Below, piece after piece: positions 46,189-54,045 of a stretch of 64,000 nt of DNA. A model generated the notes under the pieces. That model did not search any database, had not been told where the DNA came from, and was given only the letters and a program-made list of their open reading frames with translations. The translations under genes and the position numbers were made by a program. How positions within the stretch are numbered: the stretch's first letter is position 1; every line of letters starts with the position of its first letter. The stretch is from a virus. The DNA lies in IMG/VR virus record IMGVR_UViG_3300002835_000029, positions 1-64,000 of that record; one strand, 5' to 3'.

Positions 46189-47211
46189 ATGTTATGTACT
46201 TATATTAGAAGTTCTTCATATAACCAATATGAATATTGTCAAATGAGTTATTTTATTACTTATAACTTAGGATTTAATCAACCGTCTGGTAAACGTGCAG
46301 ATATGGGTACTATTGTCCACAAGGTTATGGAAATATTAGCTAAAACCAAAGAAAAAATTCAACAAAATCTAAAGATCAAAAAAATACAATTTCAAGATGA
46401 TGCTTTAGGGTCTATTATCATTGATAAAAATGAATTTTTGACAGATAAGATAATAGATAAACTTTTAAATCTTAGTTTTGATTATTATTCTAATAGATCT
46501 TCTCATAATAAATTTACCAAAAAAGATAGAGAAGATTGTTTAAAAATGTGTTTTGACGCTGTTAGATATAACAATGGTCAGTTTGATCCAAGACTAAGGA
46601 AAATAGTGGCGGCAGAGCCTCACTTTGATATACCAATCGATGAAGATTGGGCTTTCTATGAGTATGAAGTAAATGGTCAAAAGATAAAAGGGCAGCTTGC
46701 TATTAAGGGTACTATTGACTTAGTAACAGAAACAGAAGAAGGTATTATTGAAGTAATAGATTGGAAGACAGGTCGTAGGCTAGATTGGGCAACCGGCGAG
46801 GAAAAGACATATGGTAAGCTATGTTCAGATCCTCAGTTATTGCTATATAATTATGCAATTTCTAAGCTCTTCCCCCAGTACAAGCAGTCAATAATGAGTA
46901 TCTTTTTTATTAAGGATGGTGGTCCATTTTCGATGTGTTTTGATAAAGCTGATGAAAAAAGGTTCTTGGAGATGCTAAAGGAAAGGTTTCTAGACATCAA
47001 AAAGAATGAAAAACCACAGCCAATTTCGCCCAATAGAGAGAACTGGAAATGCACTAAATTGTGCCATTATTGCAAAAACAAGTGGCCCGAAACCGACCAG
47101 AACATGTGTATATATATAGAGAATAGCATAAAAACTAATGGTATGGAACAAACCATAAAGGATTGTACAAGGTCAGGATTTGATATTGGATTCTATTCTG
47201 CTCCCGGTTGA
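46189..47211 (+). CDS. RecB/Cas4-like PD-(D/E)xK exonuclease with Cys cluster
   Basis: The nuclease core is Gly-Thr-Ile-Val-His-Lys-Val-Met-Glu (helix), Ile-Lys-Gly-Thr-Ile-Asp-Leu-Val, Glu-Val-Ile-Asp-Trp-Lys-Thr-Gly (D...D-x-K), and Gln-Leu-Leu-Leu-Tyr-Asn-Tyr-Ala. One Cys at about residue 18 and a C-terminal Cys-x3-Cys-x2-Cys-x10-Cys group (about 285-305) recall the iron-sulphur cluster of Cas4 and AddB. It would process DNA ends for RecA-mediated recombination. At 340 aa it is longer than Cas4 alone. The cluster assignment is inferred from spacing. Confidence 0.85.
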   Translation: MLCTYIRSSSYNQYEYCQMSYFITYNLGFNQPSGKRADMGTIVHKVMEILAKTKEKIQQNLKIKKIQFQDDALGSIIIDKNEFLTDKIIDKLLNLSFDYYSNRSSHNKFTKKDREDCLKMCFDAVRYNNGQFDPRLRKIVAAEPHFDIPIDEDWAFYEYEVNGQKIKGQLAIKGTIDLVTETEEGIIEVIDWKTGRRLDWATGEEKTYGKLCSDPQLLLYNYAISKLFPQYKQSIMSIFFIKDGGPFSMCFDKADEKRFLEMLKERFLDIKKNEKPQPISPNRENWKCTKLCHYCKNKWPETDQNMCIYIENSIKTNGMEQTIKDCTRSGFDIGFYSAPG

Positions 47212-47222
47212 GAAAAGGAAAT

Positions 47223-48095
47223 ATGAGTAAATTACTTACAATAGGAATGGCTACATATGACGATTTTGATGGAGTGTATTTTACCACTCAATCGTTAGTA
47301 ATGTACCAAGAGATACTAAAAAATATTGACTATGAGATAATAATTATAGACAATAATCCAACAGGAAAGCACGGGCAGGCTGTTAAAGACGTATCTGGGT
47401 GGCTTAGAAATCACGTAAAATATATACCATATGAAGAAAAGGCTAGTACAGCAGTAAGAAATGAAATATTTTCTAACTCGTCTGGTAAATATGCAATATC
47501 TATTGACTGCCACGTTTTAATCAAGCCCGGTGCAATAGAATCGCTATTAAAATACTATGAAAGTAATCCAGACTGCAAAGATATAATACAAGGACCAATG
47601 ATATATGACGATCAAGTTAGTTATTCAACTCAATTTGATCCCGCTTGGCGTGGAGATATGTTTGGAACATGGGGGACAAATACAGAAGCTTACGAAAAGG
47701 GAGAACCTTTTGATATACCAATGATGGGGCTTGGACTTTTTTCATGCGAGACAAAAAACTGGCTAGGCTTTAATAAGCACTTCAAAGGATTTGGTGGAGA
47801 AGAAGGATATATACACGAAAAATTTAGAAGAAATGGTGGACGGGCAATATGCTTACCACAACTAGGATGGTTACATAGATTTGGTAGACCAGAAGGTGTT
47901 AAATATAGACTAGTCTTAGAGGACAGGGTTTGGAATTATTTCGTTGGATGGCTAGAAATAACTAAAGATCCAAATGACATAATGGTGTTGGGTGCTTACA
48001 ACTATTTTAGAAATAGAATACCCAGAGAAAGCTTAGATAACATTTTTAACGACGCTAAAAAACTAATACTTGGAGACAATTATGCCACTTCCTAA
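47223..48095 (+). CDS. GT2-type glycosyltransferase
   Basis: AAAAGGA precedes the ATG at 47223. The GT-A fold starts Ile-Gly-Met-Ala-Thr-Tyr-Asp-Asp and has Ile-Ile-Ile-Asp-Asn-Asn-Pro, a Ser-Ile-Asp-Cys-His-Val-Leu metal region (Asp-x-His variant of DxD) and Gly-Gly-Glu-Glu-Gly-Tyr-Ile acceptor loop. The 290-aa length fits a single-domain transferase. It lies away from the main glycosylation island, next to a capsid-like protein gene, so a virion protein could be the acceptor; that is inference. Confidence 0.8.
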   Translation: MSKLLTIGMATYDDFDGVYFTTQSLVMYQEILKNIDYEIIIIDNNPTGKHGQAVKDVSGWLRNHVKYIPYEEKASTAVRNEIFSNSSGKYAISIDCHVLIKPGAIESLLKYYESNPDCKDIIQGPMIYDDQVSYSTQFDPAWRGDMFGTWGTNTEAYEKGEPFDIPMMGLGLFSCETKNWLGFNKHFKGFGGEEGYIHEKFRRNGGRAICLPQLGWLHRFGRPEGVKYRLVLEDRVWNYFVGWLEITKDPNDIMVLGAYNYFRNRIPRESLDNIFNDAKKLILGDNYATS

Positions 48096-49068
48096 AAGAA
48101 ATAAAGATGAAGACAAAGATAAGTTCGTAGCACGATGCATGGGTAGCGAAGTTATGAAAAAAGAATATCCAGATAATTCTCAAAGAGTGGCAATTTGTAT
48201 TGGTCAAGCTACCGCAGATTGTGGGTGCGTAGAAGCGGCTGATTTTAAATTGCAAATGGAAAATTATGGATACGAAGAAGAAATCACAGAAGAAAATTTT
48301 TATATCCCAACTCAAGCAGAGTATGAAGACTTTGGCGAAGAAGTAGAAGAGTATGATATTGCAGCAGAAAAACCCGGCTTATGGGAAAATATACGTAAGA
48401 AAAAAGAACGTGAAGGTAAAAACTACAAGCCAGCAAAAAGGGGCGACAAAGATCGTCCAGATCCAGAAGCTTGGAAAAAAGCTCAATCTGATGGTGGTGA
48501 TGAAATGGCTCTTGAGCAAATACAAAAAATGCACGATCAGCTTATGGAAATAGTCACAAAATTAAAAGTTATGCAGTTGTCAGTAGAATTCCAAGATTGG
48601 ACTAAGGATATGATTTCCAAAGCAGAAATCTATATACAAAATGTATATGATTTCGTTAAATACTATGAACCGGGGAAATACGAAGATGAATATACCGGCG
48701 ACGATGAAGAAGAAACAGAAGGTTCATATGAATATCAAGATACAAAAACTGGAGAAGTTTATACATACAGACGCAAAGGCTATTACGAAAAAGATGGCAG
48801 AGTCTTAATGTATATGGGTGAAGGCAGCGAGTACCAAGGAAGAAAAGTTACTCTTAATAAACCATTTAGAACTTCTAATGGTCCTAAAAAGTTTGCAGTA
48901 TACGTCAAAAATGAGAGTGGAAATGTTGTTATTGTTAGATTTGGCGATCCAAATATGACAATTAAGAAAAACATTCCAGAAAGACGTAAGAGTTTCAGAG
49001 CTAGACACAATTGTGATAATCCGGGTCCAAAGTGGAAAAGTCGATATTGGGCGTGTAAGAGTTGGTAA
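48082..49068 (+). CDS. Putative prohead/internal virion-associated protein
   Basis: TTGGAGA precedes the ATG at 48082. The N-terminus Met-Pro-Leu-Pro-x7-Asp-x-Phe-Val-x-Arg-Cys-Met and Arg-Val-Ala-Ile-Cys, and the C-terminal Arg-Lys-Ser-Phe-Arg-Ala-Arg-His-Asn-Cys-Asp-Asn-Pro-Gly-Pro-x4-Arg-Tyr-Trp-Ala-Cys-Lys-x-Trp, are peptides I associate with T4-like and other phage prohead or internal proteins. The middle is acidic and coiled-coil-like with a Tyr/Glu-rich linker. It is the last gene before the polymerase promoter. The assignment rests on remembered terminal motifs. Confidence 0.5.
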   Translation: MPLPKRNKDEDKDKFVARCMGSEVMKKEYPDNSQRVAICIGQATADCGCVEAADFKLQMENYGYEEEITEENFYIPTQAEYEDFGEEVEEYDIAAEKPGLWENIRKKKEREGKNYKPAKRGDKDRPDPEAWKKAQSDGGDEMALEQIQKMHDQLMEIVTKLKVMQLSVEFQDWTKDMISKAEIYIQNVYDFVKYYEPGKYEDEYTGDDEEETEGSYEYQDTKTGEVYTYRRKGYYEKDGRVLMYMGEGSEYQGRKVTLNKPFRTSNGPKKFAVYVKNESGNVVIVRFGDPNMTIKKNIPERRKSFRARHNCDNPGPKWKSRYWACKSW

Positions 49069-49080
49069 TTAAATTTTGAA

Positions 49081-49108
49081 TGGGGGTCATATTGACTTAT
49101 GGCCCCCA
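49081..49108 (+). other. Hairpin enclosing the -35 of the polymerase promoter
   Basis: TGGGGGTCAT (49081-49090) pairs with ATGGCCCCCA (49099-49108), 10 bp with one T-G pair, around the loop ATTGACTT. The loop contains the TTGACT promoter hexamer. No T tract follows, so simple termination is unlikely. It may be an operator, a cruciform or a weak terminator of the upstream gene. Confidence 0.65.
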
Positions 49109-49120
49109 AGGCGGTATAAT
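49092..49120 (+). promoter_or_regulatory. Sigma70-type promoter for the polymerase operon
   Basis: TTGACT (49092-49097) and TATAAT (49115-49120) are 17 bp apart. The start would be near 49127, 30 nt before the ATG at 49157, which has AAGGAAA upstream. It drives the split polymerase, exonuclease and SSB-like genes. Confidence 0.8.
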
Positions 49121-49156
49121 AAGTTGTTGATCTCTTGATTTTGAATAAGGAAATAT

Positions 49157-50782
49157 ATGAACTGGTTCCCGTTGAAGAATTATACCCATTACAGTTTGCT
49201 CAAAGGTTATTCAAAGCCAGAAGAATTGGCTAAAAAATGTAAGTATAATGGATATCCAGCATGTGGTATTTGTGATTATAAAACATTATCTGGTGCAGTT
49301 GCTTTTTATAAAGCCTGCAAAAAACAGGGTATAAAGCCCATCATTGGATGCTCATTTGATTTTGCTACACTTTTTGCTAAGAATAAAGATGGGTGGTACG
49401 AGTTAATTGAGATGGTTTCATCACTAGATGAAAATGGTAAATTACCAGAGCAATATGACAACACAAATATCAGTAAAAATTTGATTAGTGTCTATAATGC
49501 TCCTACTGAATCAATGCCTATTAGTTATTATACAAATAGGGAAGATGCCAAACTTCACAGAATATTATTATGTTCTGATATGAAGACTACGCTACCAAAA
49601 ATAAAGAAATGCATTAGGCCAGACAACAGCGGTGGTATAAATGTAGACTCAAAATATCCCCAAGAGCATATGGATAAATTGGTATATTTTATGCAAGACT
49701 CTTTCTACGTTAAAGACAAAGACGAATCTAAGGGCTTAGACTCATCTAAACTAAAAGAGATTTATGACCAGTGTGAAGACTACGATATTCTCAGCAAGCC
49801 AATGTTGCCTAAATTTGAATGTCCAAAAGGGGCATCAGAAGAAGATTATCTCAAGGAACTATGTCGTATTGGCTGGAAGAAAATATTAATAGATCAAAAC
49901 AAGGTATCAAACGAAGAAGATAAGCAGAAGTATTTGAGTAGATTCAAGGAAGAGTTTGATGTTATTAAAGATGCTAATCTATTCGGATATTTTCTTATTG
50001 TTCGTGATATTATAAAGCACGTTAATGATATGGGTTGGCTATCTGGTCCCGGTAGAGGATCTGCCGCAGGATGTTTAATCTCATATTTAATTGGCATAAC
50101 GAAGATTGACCCAATAGAGTTTGACCTTCTATTTGCACGATTTTATAACGCTGGAAGAAACAGTGCTGATCATATATCTCTACCAGATATTGATATAGAC
50201 GTTCCCGGTACTAAGCGTGATGAAATTATTGCATATCTAAAAGATAAGTATGGGAATAGTCGAGTTAGCCAAATGTTAACGTTTGGAAGACTTCAAGGAA
50301 AGAGTGCTATTAAGGAAGTTTTACGTGTTAATGAGGCTTGCTCATTCTCTGAAATGAATGCTATAAGTAACTGTATACCAGACGAAGCAAGAATCTCAGA
50401 TCAATTAGCAGAAATGGATGATGAAGATCGATCTATTATTAAGTGGGCTTTGATTAATAACTCTGAGGATCTAAGAGATTTCTGTAGAATATCAGAAGAT
50501 GGAAAACTTGAGGGAGAGTATGCTGAATATTTTGAACAAGCTATTCAGATAGAGGGAACATTTAAAACTCAAGGCAAACACGCTGCCGGTGTGGTAATTT
50601 CAGCAGAGCCACTTCAAAAGGTATGCCCAATGGTAAAACAAAAAGGCTCGTCAGAAAAGGTGGCTGGACTTGAAATGGCAGACTTAGAGGCACTGGGCCA
50701 CGTAAAGTTTGACGTTCTAGGAATCAATTTGCTAGATAAAATTATGAAGATTGAAGAACTAACAGGAGTATCTAATGGCTAA
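49157..50782 (+). CDS. dnaE: DNA polymerase III alpha, N-terminal half (PHP and palm)
   Basis: Residues 1-220 align with the PHP domain but the metal histidines of the His-Leu-His-x-His region are replaced (Leu-Lys-Asn-Tyr-Thr-His-Tyr-Ser), and Thr-Asp-His becomes Cys-Asp-Tyr, so the PHP site is probably inactive. The palm is intact: Gly-Pro-Gly-Arg-Gly-Ser-Ala-Ala-Gly-Cys near 296, the catalytic pair D344 and D346 in Pro-Asp-Ile-Asp-Ile-Asp, and D519 in Val-Lys-Phe-Asp-Val-Leu-Gly. The protein ends at residue 541, shortly after the third aspartate, where a single alpha chain would continue into Phe-Gln-Leu-Glu-Ser. The remainder is encoded 663 nt on. The next gene overlaps by 8 nt. Confidence 0.92.
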   Translation: MNWFPLKNYTHYSLLKGYSKPEELAKKCKYNGYPACGICDYKTLSGAVAFYKACKKQGIKPIIGCSFDFATLFAKNKDGWYELIEMVSSLDENGKLPEQYDNTNISKNLISVYNAPTESMPISYYTNREDAKLHRILLCSDMKTTLPKIKKCIRPDNSGGINVDSKYPQEHMDKLVYFMQDSFYVKDKDESKGLDSSKLKEIYDQCEDYDILSKPMLPKFECPKGASEEDYLKELCRIGWKKILIDQNKVSNEEDKQKYLSRFKEEFDVIKDANLFGYFLIVRDIIKHVNDMGWLSGPGRGSAAGCLISYLIGITKIDPIEFDLLFARFYNAGRNSADHISLPDIDIDVPGTKRDEIIAYLKDKYGNSRVSQMLTFGRLQGKSAIKEVLRVNEACSFSEMNAISNCIPDEARISDQLAEMDDEDRSIIKWALINNSEDLRDFCRISEDGKLEGEYAEYFEQAIQIEGTFKTQGKHAAGVVISAEPLQKVCPMVKQKGSSEKVAGLEMADLEALGHVKFDVLGINLLDKIMKIEELTGVSNG

Positions 50783-51455
50783 TAGAGACTATATTATATT
50801 TGATTTTGAAACAGGATCACGCAATCCACATCGTACTCAACCAACACAAATCGCCGCTATTGCCTTAGATGGAAGAACATTGCAGATGAAGGGGCAATTC
50901 AACAGTGAAATTAAGCCTATTTTTGATGATGAAAAAGCTATAGCGGCTGGATTTGACCCCATACAAGATGAAGCTCTAAAGATAACAAAGAAGACAAGGG
51001 AGCAATTAGAATTAGCACCATCCTTAAAGTCCGTATGGAATAAATTTACAAAATTTGTTGATCAATACAACTGGAAGGGTGAACCATTTTTTAATCCTAT
51101 CCCTGTTGGTTTTAATATAATTGGCTTCGATATGCACATAATAAACAGACTATGTAGAGATTTTGGACCTTGGGACAAAGAGAGAGAGCAGCAAAAACTA
51201 TTCAGTAGAGTCTATAAGATAGATATCATGGATAGTGTATTTGCTTGGACTGAAAGCGATCCCAGTGTTAGATCTATAAGCATGGATTCTTTGCGTGAGA
51301 GAATGGGCTTAAGTTTTGACAATGCTCACGATGCTCTACAGGACGTTAAAGATGAAGCAAATATATTTATTAAGCTTATGAAAACTCATCGTGCGGTATA
51401 CCAAAACATGAACTTTGATAAGGCTTTTGCTGACGGAAATTTGTATGTTAAATAA
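50775..51455 (+). CDS. DnaQ-like 3'-5' proofreading exonuclease, inserted between polymerase halves
   Basis: The DEDDh set is complete: D10 and E12 in Ile-Ile-Phe-Asp-Phe-Glu-Thr-Gly, D119 in Gly-Phe-Asn-Ile-Ile-Gly-Phe-Asp, H185 and D190 in Ala-His-Asp-Ala-Leu-Gln-Asp. The 226-aa length is near E. coli epsilon without the C-terminal alpha-binding tail. A degenerate PHP domain in the polymerase leaves proofreading to this separate subunit. It starts inside the end of the N-half gene and ends inside the start of the C-half gene, so all three are translationally coupled and probably assemble together. Confidence 0.9.
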   Translation: MANRDYIIFDFETGSRNPHRTQPTQIAAIALDGRTLQMKGQFNSEIKPIFDDEKAIAAGFDPIQDEALKITKKTREQLELAPSLKSVWNKFTKFVDQYNWKGEPFFNPIPVGFNIIGFDMHIINRLCRDFGPWDKEREQQKLFSRVYKIDIMDSVFAWTESDPSVRSISMDSLRERMGLSFDNAHDALQDVKDEANIFIKLMKTHRAVYQNMNFDKAFADGNLYVK

Positions 51456-53016
51456 TTTAGACTATAATGATAAAACAACTTGGCAACTGTTCGCAGAAGG
51501 CAAGACTAAGGGAATCTTTCAATTAGAAAGTAACCTTGGAAAATCATGGTCTAAAAAAGTTGCACCAAATAATATTGAAGAACTATCAGCACTAATTGCT
51601 ATCATTAGGCCGGGAACTTTGAAAGCAATTGTTGATGGGAAAAGCATGACCCAGCATTATGTAGACCGTAAGCACGGTAGAGAAGAAGTAACATATCTTC
51701 ATCCAGCACTTGAAGAGATTCTAAAGCCAACATATGGAGTTCTTGTATATCAAGAGCAGTCTATGCGTATAGCAGAGAAAATCGCTGGTTTCAATTTACA
51801 AGAGGCAGACGTTCTTCGTAAGGCCATTGGAAAGAAAAAGGCTGACCTCATGAATGAAGTCAAAAAATCATTCATAGCGGGGGCAGAGCGTGTTGGAATT
51901 GTAAGTAAGGAGAACGCAGAAGAAATTTTCGGATGGATTGAGAAATCATCAAGATACGCATTTAATAAATCCCACAGTGTTTCATATGCTGTATGTTCTT
52001 ATTGGAGTGCATACTTTAAGGCTCATAACACCAAGGAATTCTTTTTGTCTTACCTGTTCTACGCGAATGAAAAGCAAGACCCTCATCAAGAAGTTTATGA
52101 ATTGATATCTGAGGCAAAACTATTTGATATTGAGACAAGAACTCCAAGCTTAACCAACTTTGAAAGAAAGTTCAATATTAAGCGTGGTAAGATATACTTT
52201 GGTATTAAGGATGTAAAGTCACTAACGGGTGCGACCGGAGATAAGTTAATAGAAACTATAAATGAAGCTGAAAAGACTTTGAGTAAACCAGTAAAGGAAT
52301 TTACTTGGCTTGAAATCTTGCTTTTTATAGGATCAAATATTAGCTCTACTGCATTCAAGGCTTTAGCCTCAATAGGATTCTTTAGAAATTTCAAGAGCAG
52401 TGTTACTAGAAACAAAGCTCTCTATGATTATGAAATTTATAGAACTCTCACCAAAGCAGAACAGACTTGGATATTAAATCATTATAGTGATAAAAAGTGG
52501 AGTTCCTTTGTGGATTGCTTGAGAGATTTAGCACCGACTAAAAAAGATGGTGGTGGAACTAGCAAAGCTGACAGGAAGCAGGCTATAGAAAATGAAATAC
52601 AACTATTAGTAAGTCCACCGTATGATCTAGAAGACGATCCAACTTGGATTATAGATCAAGAGGTCAAATTTCTAGGATGTCCAGTTACAATGACGAAGGT
52701 TGAGACTTCTGACACTTCTGCTGCTAACACAACTTGCAAAGAAATAATCAATGGCAAGAAGGGTAAGGATATGTGCGTAGTTGCCAACATTCAAAGACTA
52801 TCAGATTATACCATCAATAAAGGCGAATCTAAGGGTCAGGTCATGTCATTTTTGACTATAGAGGATGATACGTGCATATTAGACAGTGTTATAGTATTTC
52901 CAAAGACCCGTGAAAAGTATAAATATATTCTATATGAAGGAAACAACTTAATTTTCTGTGGGTCAGTAAGTGATAAAGATACATCATTTATAGTAGATAA
53001 GATTCATGAAATTTAA
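51445..53016 (+). CDS. dnaE: DNA polymerase III alpha, C-terminal half (fingers, thumb-like and OB)
   Basis: I chose the ATG at 51445 within the exonuclease end (11-nt overlap) over a TTG at 51415. The chain resumes with Gly-Ile-Phe-Gln-Leu-Glu-Ser near residue 25, then Ile-Arg-Pro-Gly-Thr-Leu, Arg-Lys-His-Gly-Arg-Glu-Glu, Tyr-Gly-Val-Leu-Val-Tyr-Gln-Glu-Gln, Arg-Lys-Ala-Ile-Gly-Lys-Lys-Lys and Ala-Phe-Asn-Lys-Ser-His-Ser, all in the order of DnaE fingers. The C-terminal 80 residues form an OB-like domain. It has no own catalytic aspartates. With the N-half it rebuilds a polymerase of about 1,060 residues. No intein splicing motifs flank either break. Confidence 0.92.
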   Translation: MLNNLDYNDKTTWQLFAEGKTKGIFQLESNLGKSWSKKVAPNNIEELSALIAIIRPGTLKAIVDGKSMTQHYVDRKHGREEVTYLHPALEEILKPTYGVLVYQEQSMRIAEKIAGFNLQEADVLRKAIGKKKADLMNEVKKSFIAGAERVGIVSKENAEEIFGWIEKSSRYAFNKSHSVSYAVCSYWSAYFKAHNTKEFFLSYLFYANEKQDPHQEVYELISEAKLFDIETRTPSLTNFERKFNIKRGKIYFGIKDVKSLTGATGDKLIETINEAEKTLSKPVKEFTWLEILLFIGSNISSTAFKALASIGFFRNFKSSVTRNKALYDYEIYRTLTKAEQTWILNHYSDKKWSSFVDCLRDLAPTKKDGGGTSKADRKQAIENEIQLLVSPPYDLEDDPTWIIDQEVKFLGCPVTMTKVETSDTSAANTTCKEIINGKKGKDMCVVANIQRLSDYTINKGESKGQVMSFLTIEDDTCILDSVIVFPKTREKYKYILYEGNNLIFCGSVSDKDTSFIVDKIHEI

Positions 53017-53067
53017 CGGTTGTTTTTTTGATCAGTCGTTGCTAATATATTAAGATAGGAGATTTGA

Positions 53068-53379
53068 ATGAATATATGTTCTTTTACGGGATATTTAGTA
53101 GAAAATCCCAACGTTTCTGTTGTGAATGATGTAGTTTTAGCAGAATTTACTATGGTAGTCTATACTTACCGCAAAACTAAAAGCGGGGAAAAAAATAGAA
53201 TTCCAACTTATATAAATTGTGAAGCTTGGCATACTGGTGCAGAAACCATAGAAAAATATGCAACAAAAGGAACCAAATTAGTGGTTAGTGCTTCTGCCAA
53301 ACATCCAGATAAGGATAGTTCTGAAATAATATTTAGGGTAAATGAATTTGATTTTTGCCATGGCGACATTGAGGACTGA
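53068..53379 (+). CDS. SSB-like OB-fold protein, second copy
   Basis: AGGAG precedes the ATG. The 103-aa OB-fold has Cys-Ser-Phe-Thr-Gly-Tyr-Leu, Ala-Glu-Phe-Thr-Met-Val-Val, Tyr-Ile-Asn-Cys-Glu-Ala-Trp and Leu-Val-Val-Ser-Ala-Ser-Ala-Lys. It is SSB-like but diverged from the product at 19040 and has no SSB tail. Its place directly after the split polymerase suggests fork-associated use. Confidence 0.75.
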   Translation: MNICSFTGYLVENPNVSVVNDVVLAEFTMVVYTYRKTKSGEKNRIPTYINCEAWHTGAETIEKYATKGTKLVVSASAKHPDKDSSEIIFRVNEFDFCHGDIED

Positions 53380-54045
53380 ATGATACCAAATAATATCATA
53401 CTAACATATAGAAATGATAATATTCCTAACTATGTATTCAATAACATCAAAAGATTGAATTCAGATAAAAATTTACTCTTTTTTACAGATAATGATATTG
53501 TTTCATTCTTATCAAAAGAATACGATTCATCGTATGTAGACTTTTTTAATAGCCTAAATCTTGGATGCACAAGAGGTGATTTTTTTAGATATTGTTATCT
53601 ACTAAAGTATGGTGGTTATTATTGCGATATAGACATTGAACATATTGCCCCAATATCAAGTTATATTTCTGATAACATAGAATTTTTCAGCATTAATTCT
53701 GGTGCTTGCCAGAATACTACATTTCAAGCTCTTTTATATTGTGAATCAGATCACCCAATCATTAAAAATTGCATATTAGACATAATGAATCCGACCTCAT
53801 CAAATGACGCCTTCTATTTTACTACTAGAGATATGTATAAAAATATTAAAAACTTCCTTTCAGTAGATGAGGTTATATCAAATGACTATATTGATAATGA
53901 TAAAATTATAGGTATAGGACAAGAAACTCCAATGAATAATAGGTGGTGCTGCGTATATAAAAACCGGCTCATAGCCTTCTCAAGATATGAAACTTACAGA
54001 AAAAATTCACCCGGAACAGATAAAGAAATAGGATTTTTTATATGA
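53380..54045 (+). CDS. GT32-like (Och1-type) glycosyltransferase
   Basis: The 221-aa enzyme has Asn-Ile-Ile-Leu-Thr-Tyr near the start, Gly-Cys-Thr-Arg-Gly-Asp-Phe-Phe-Arg-Tyr at about 64-73 and Leu-Lys-Tyr-Gly-Gly-Tyr-Tyr-Cys-Asp-Ile-Asp at about 78-88, the DxD site of sugar-transferring GT32 enzymes. It opens the glycosylation island and is coupled to the next gene by ATGA. The donor and acceptor are unknown. Confidence 0.8.
   Translation: MIPNNIILTYRNDNIPNYVFNNIKRLNSDKNLLFFTDNDIVSFLSKEYDSSYVDFFNSLNLGCTRGDFFRYCYLLKYGGYYCDIDIEHIAPISSYISDNIEFFSINSGACQNTTFQALLYCESDHPIIKNCILDIMNPTSSNDAFYFTTRDMYKNIKNFLSVDEVISNDYIDNDKIIGIGQETPMNNRWCCVYKNRLIAFSRYETYRKNSPGTDKEIGFFI

Noticed and set aside
49157-53016. 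Frameshift or assembly error breaking one polymerase gene
   Set aside because: The halves are separated by a complete exonuclease gene with all five catalytic residues and tidy overlaps, which a simple error would not produce.
49157-53016. Split intein joining the polymerase halves
   Set aside because: No Cys/Ser-start or His-Asn end motifs and no Hint-domain sequence flank either break.
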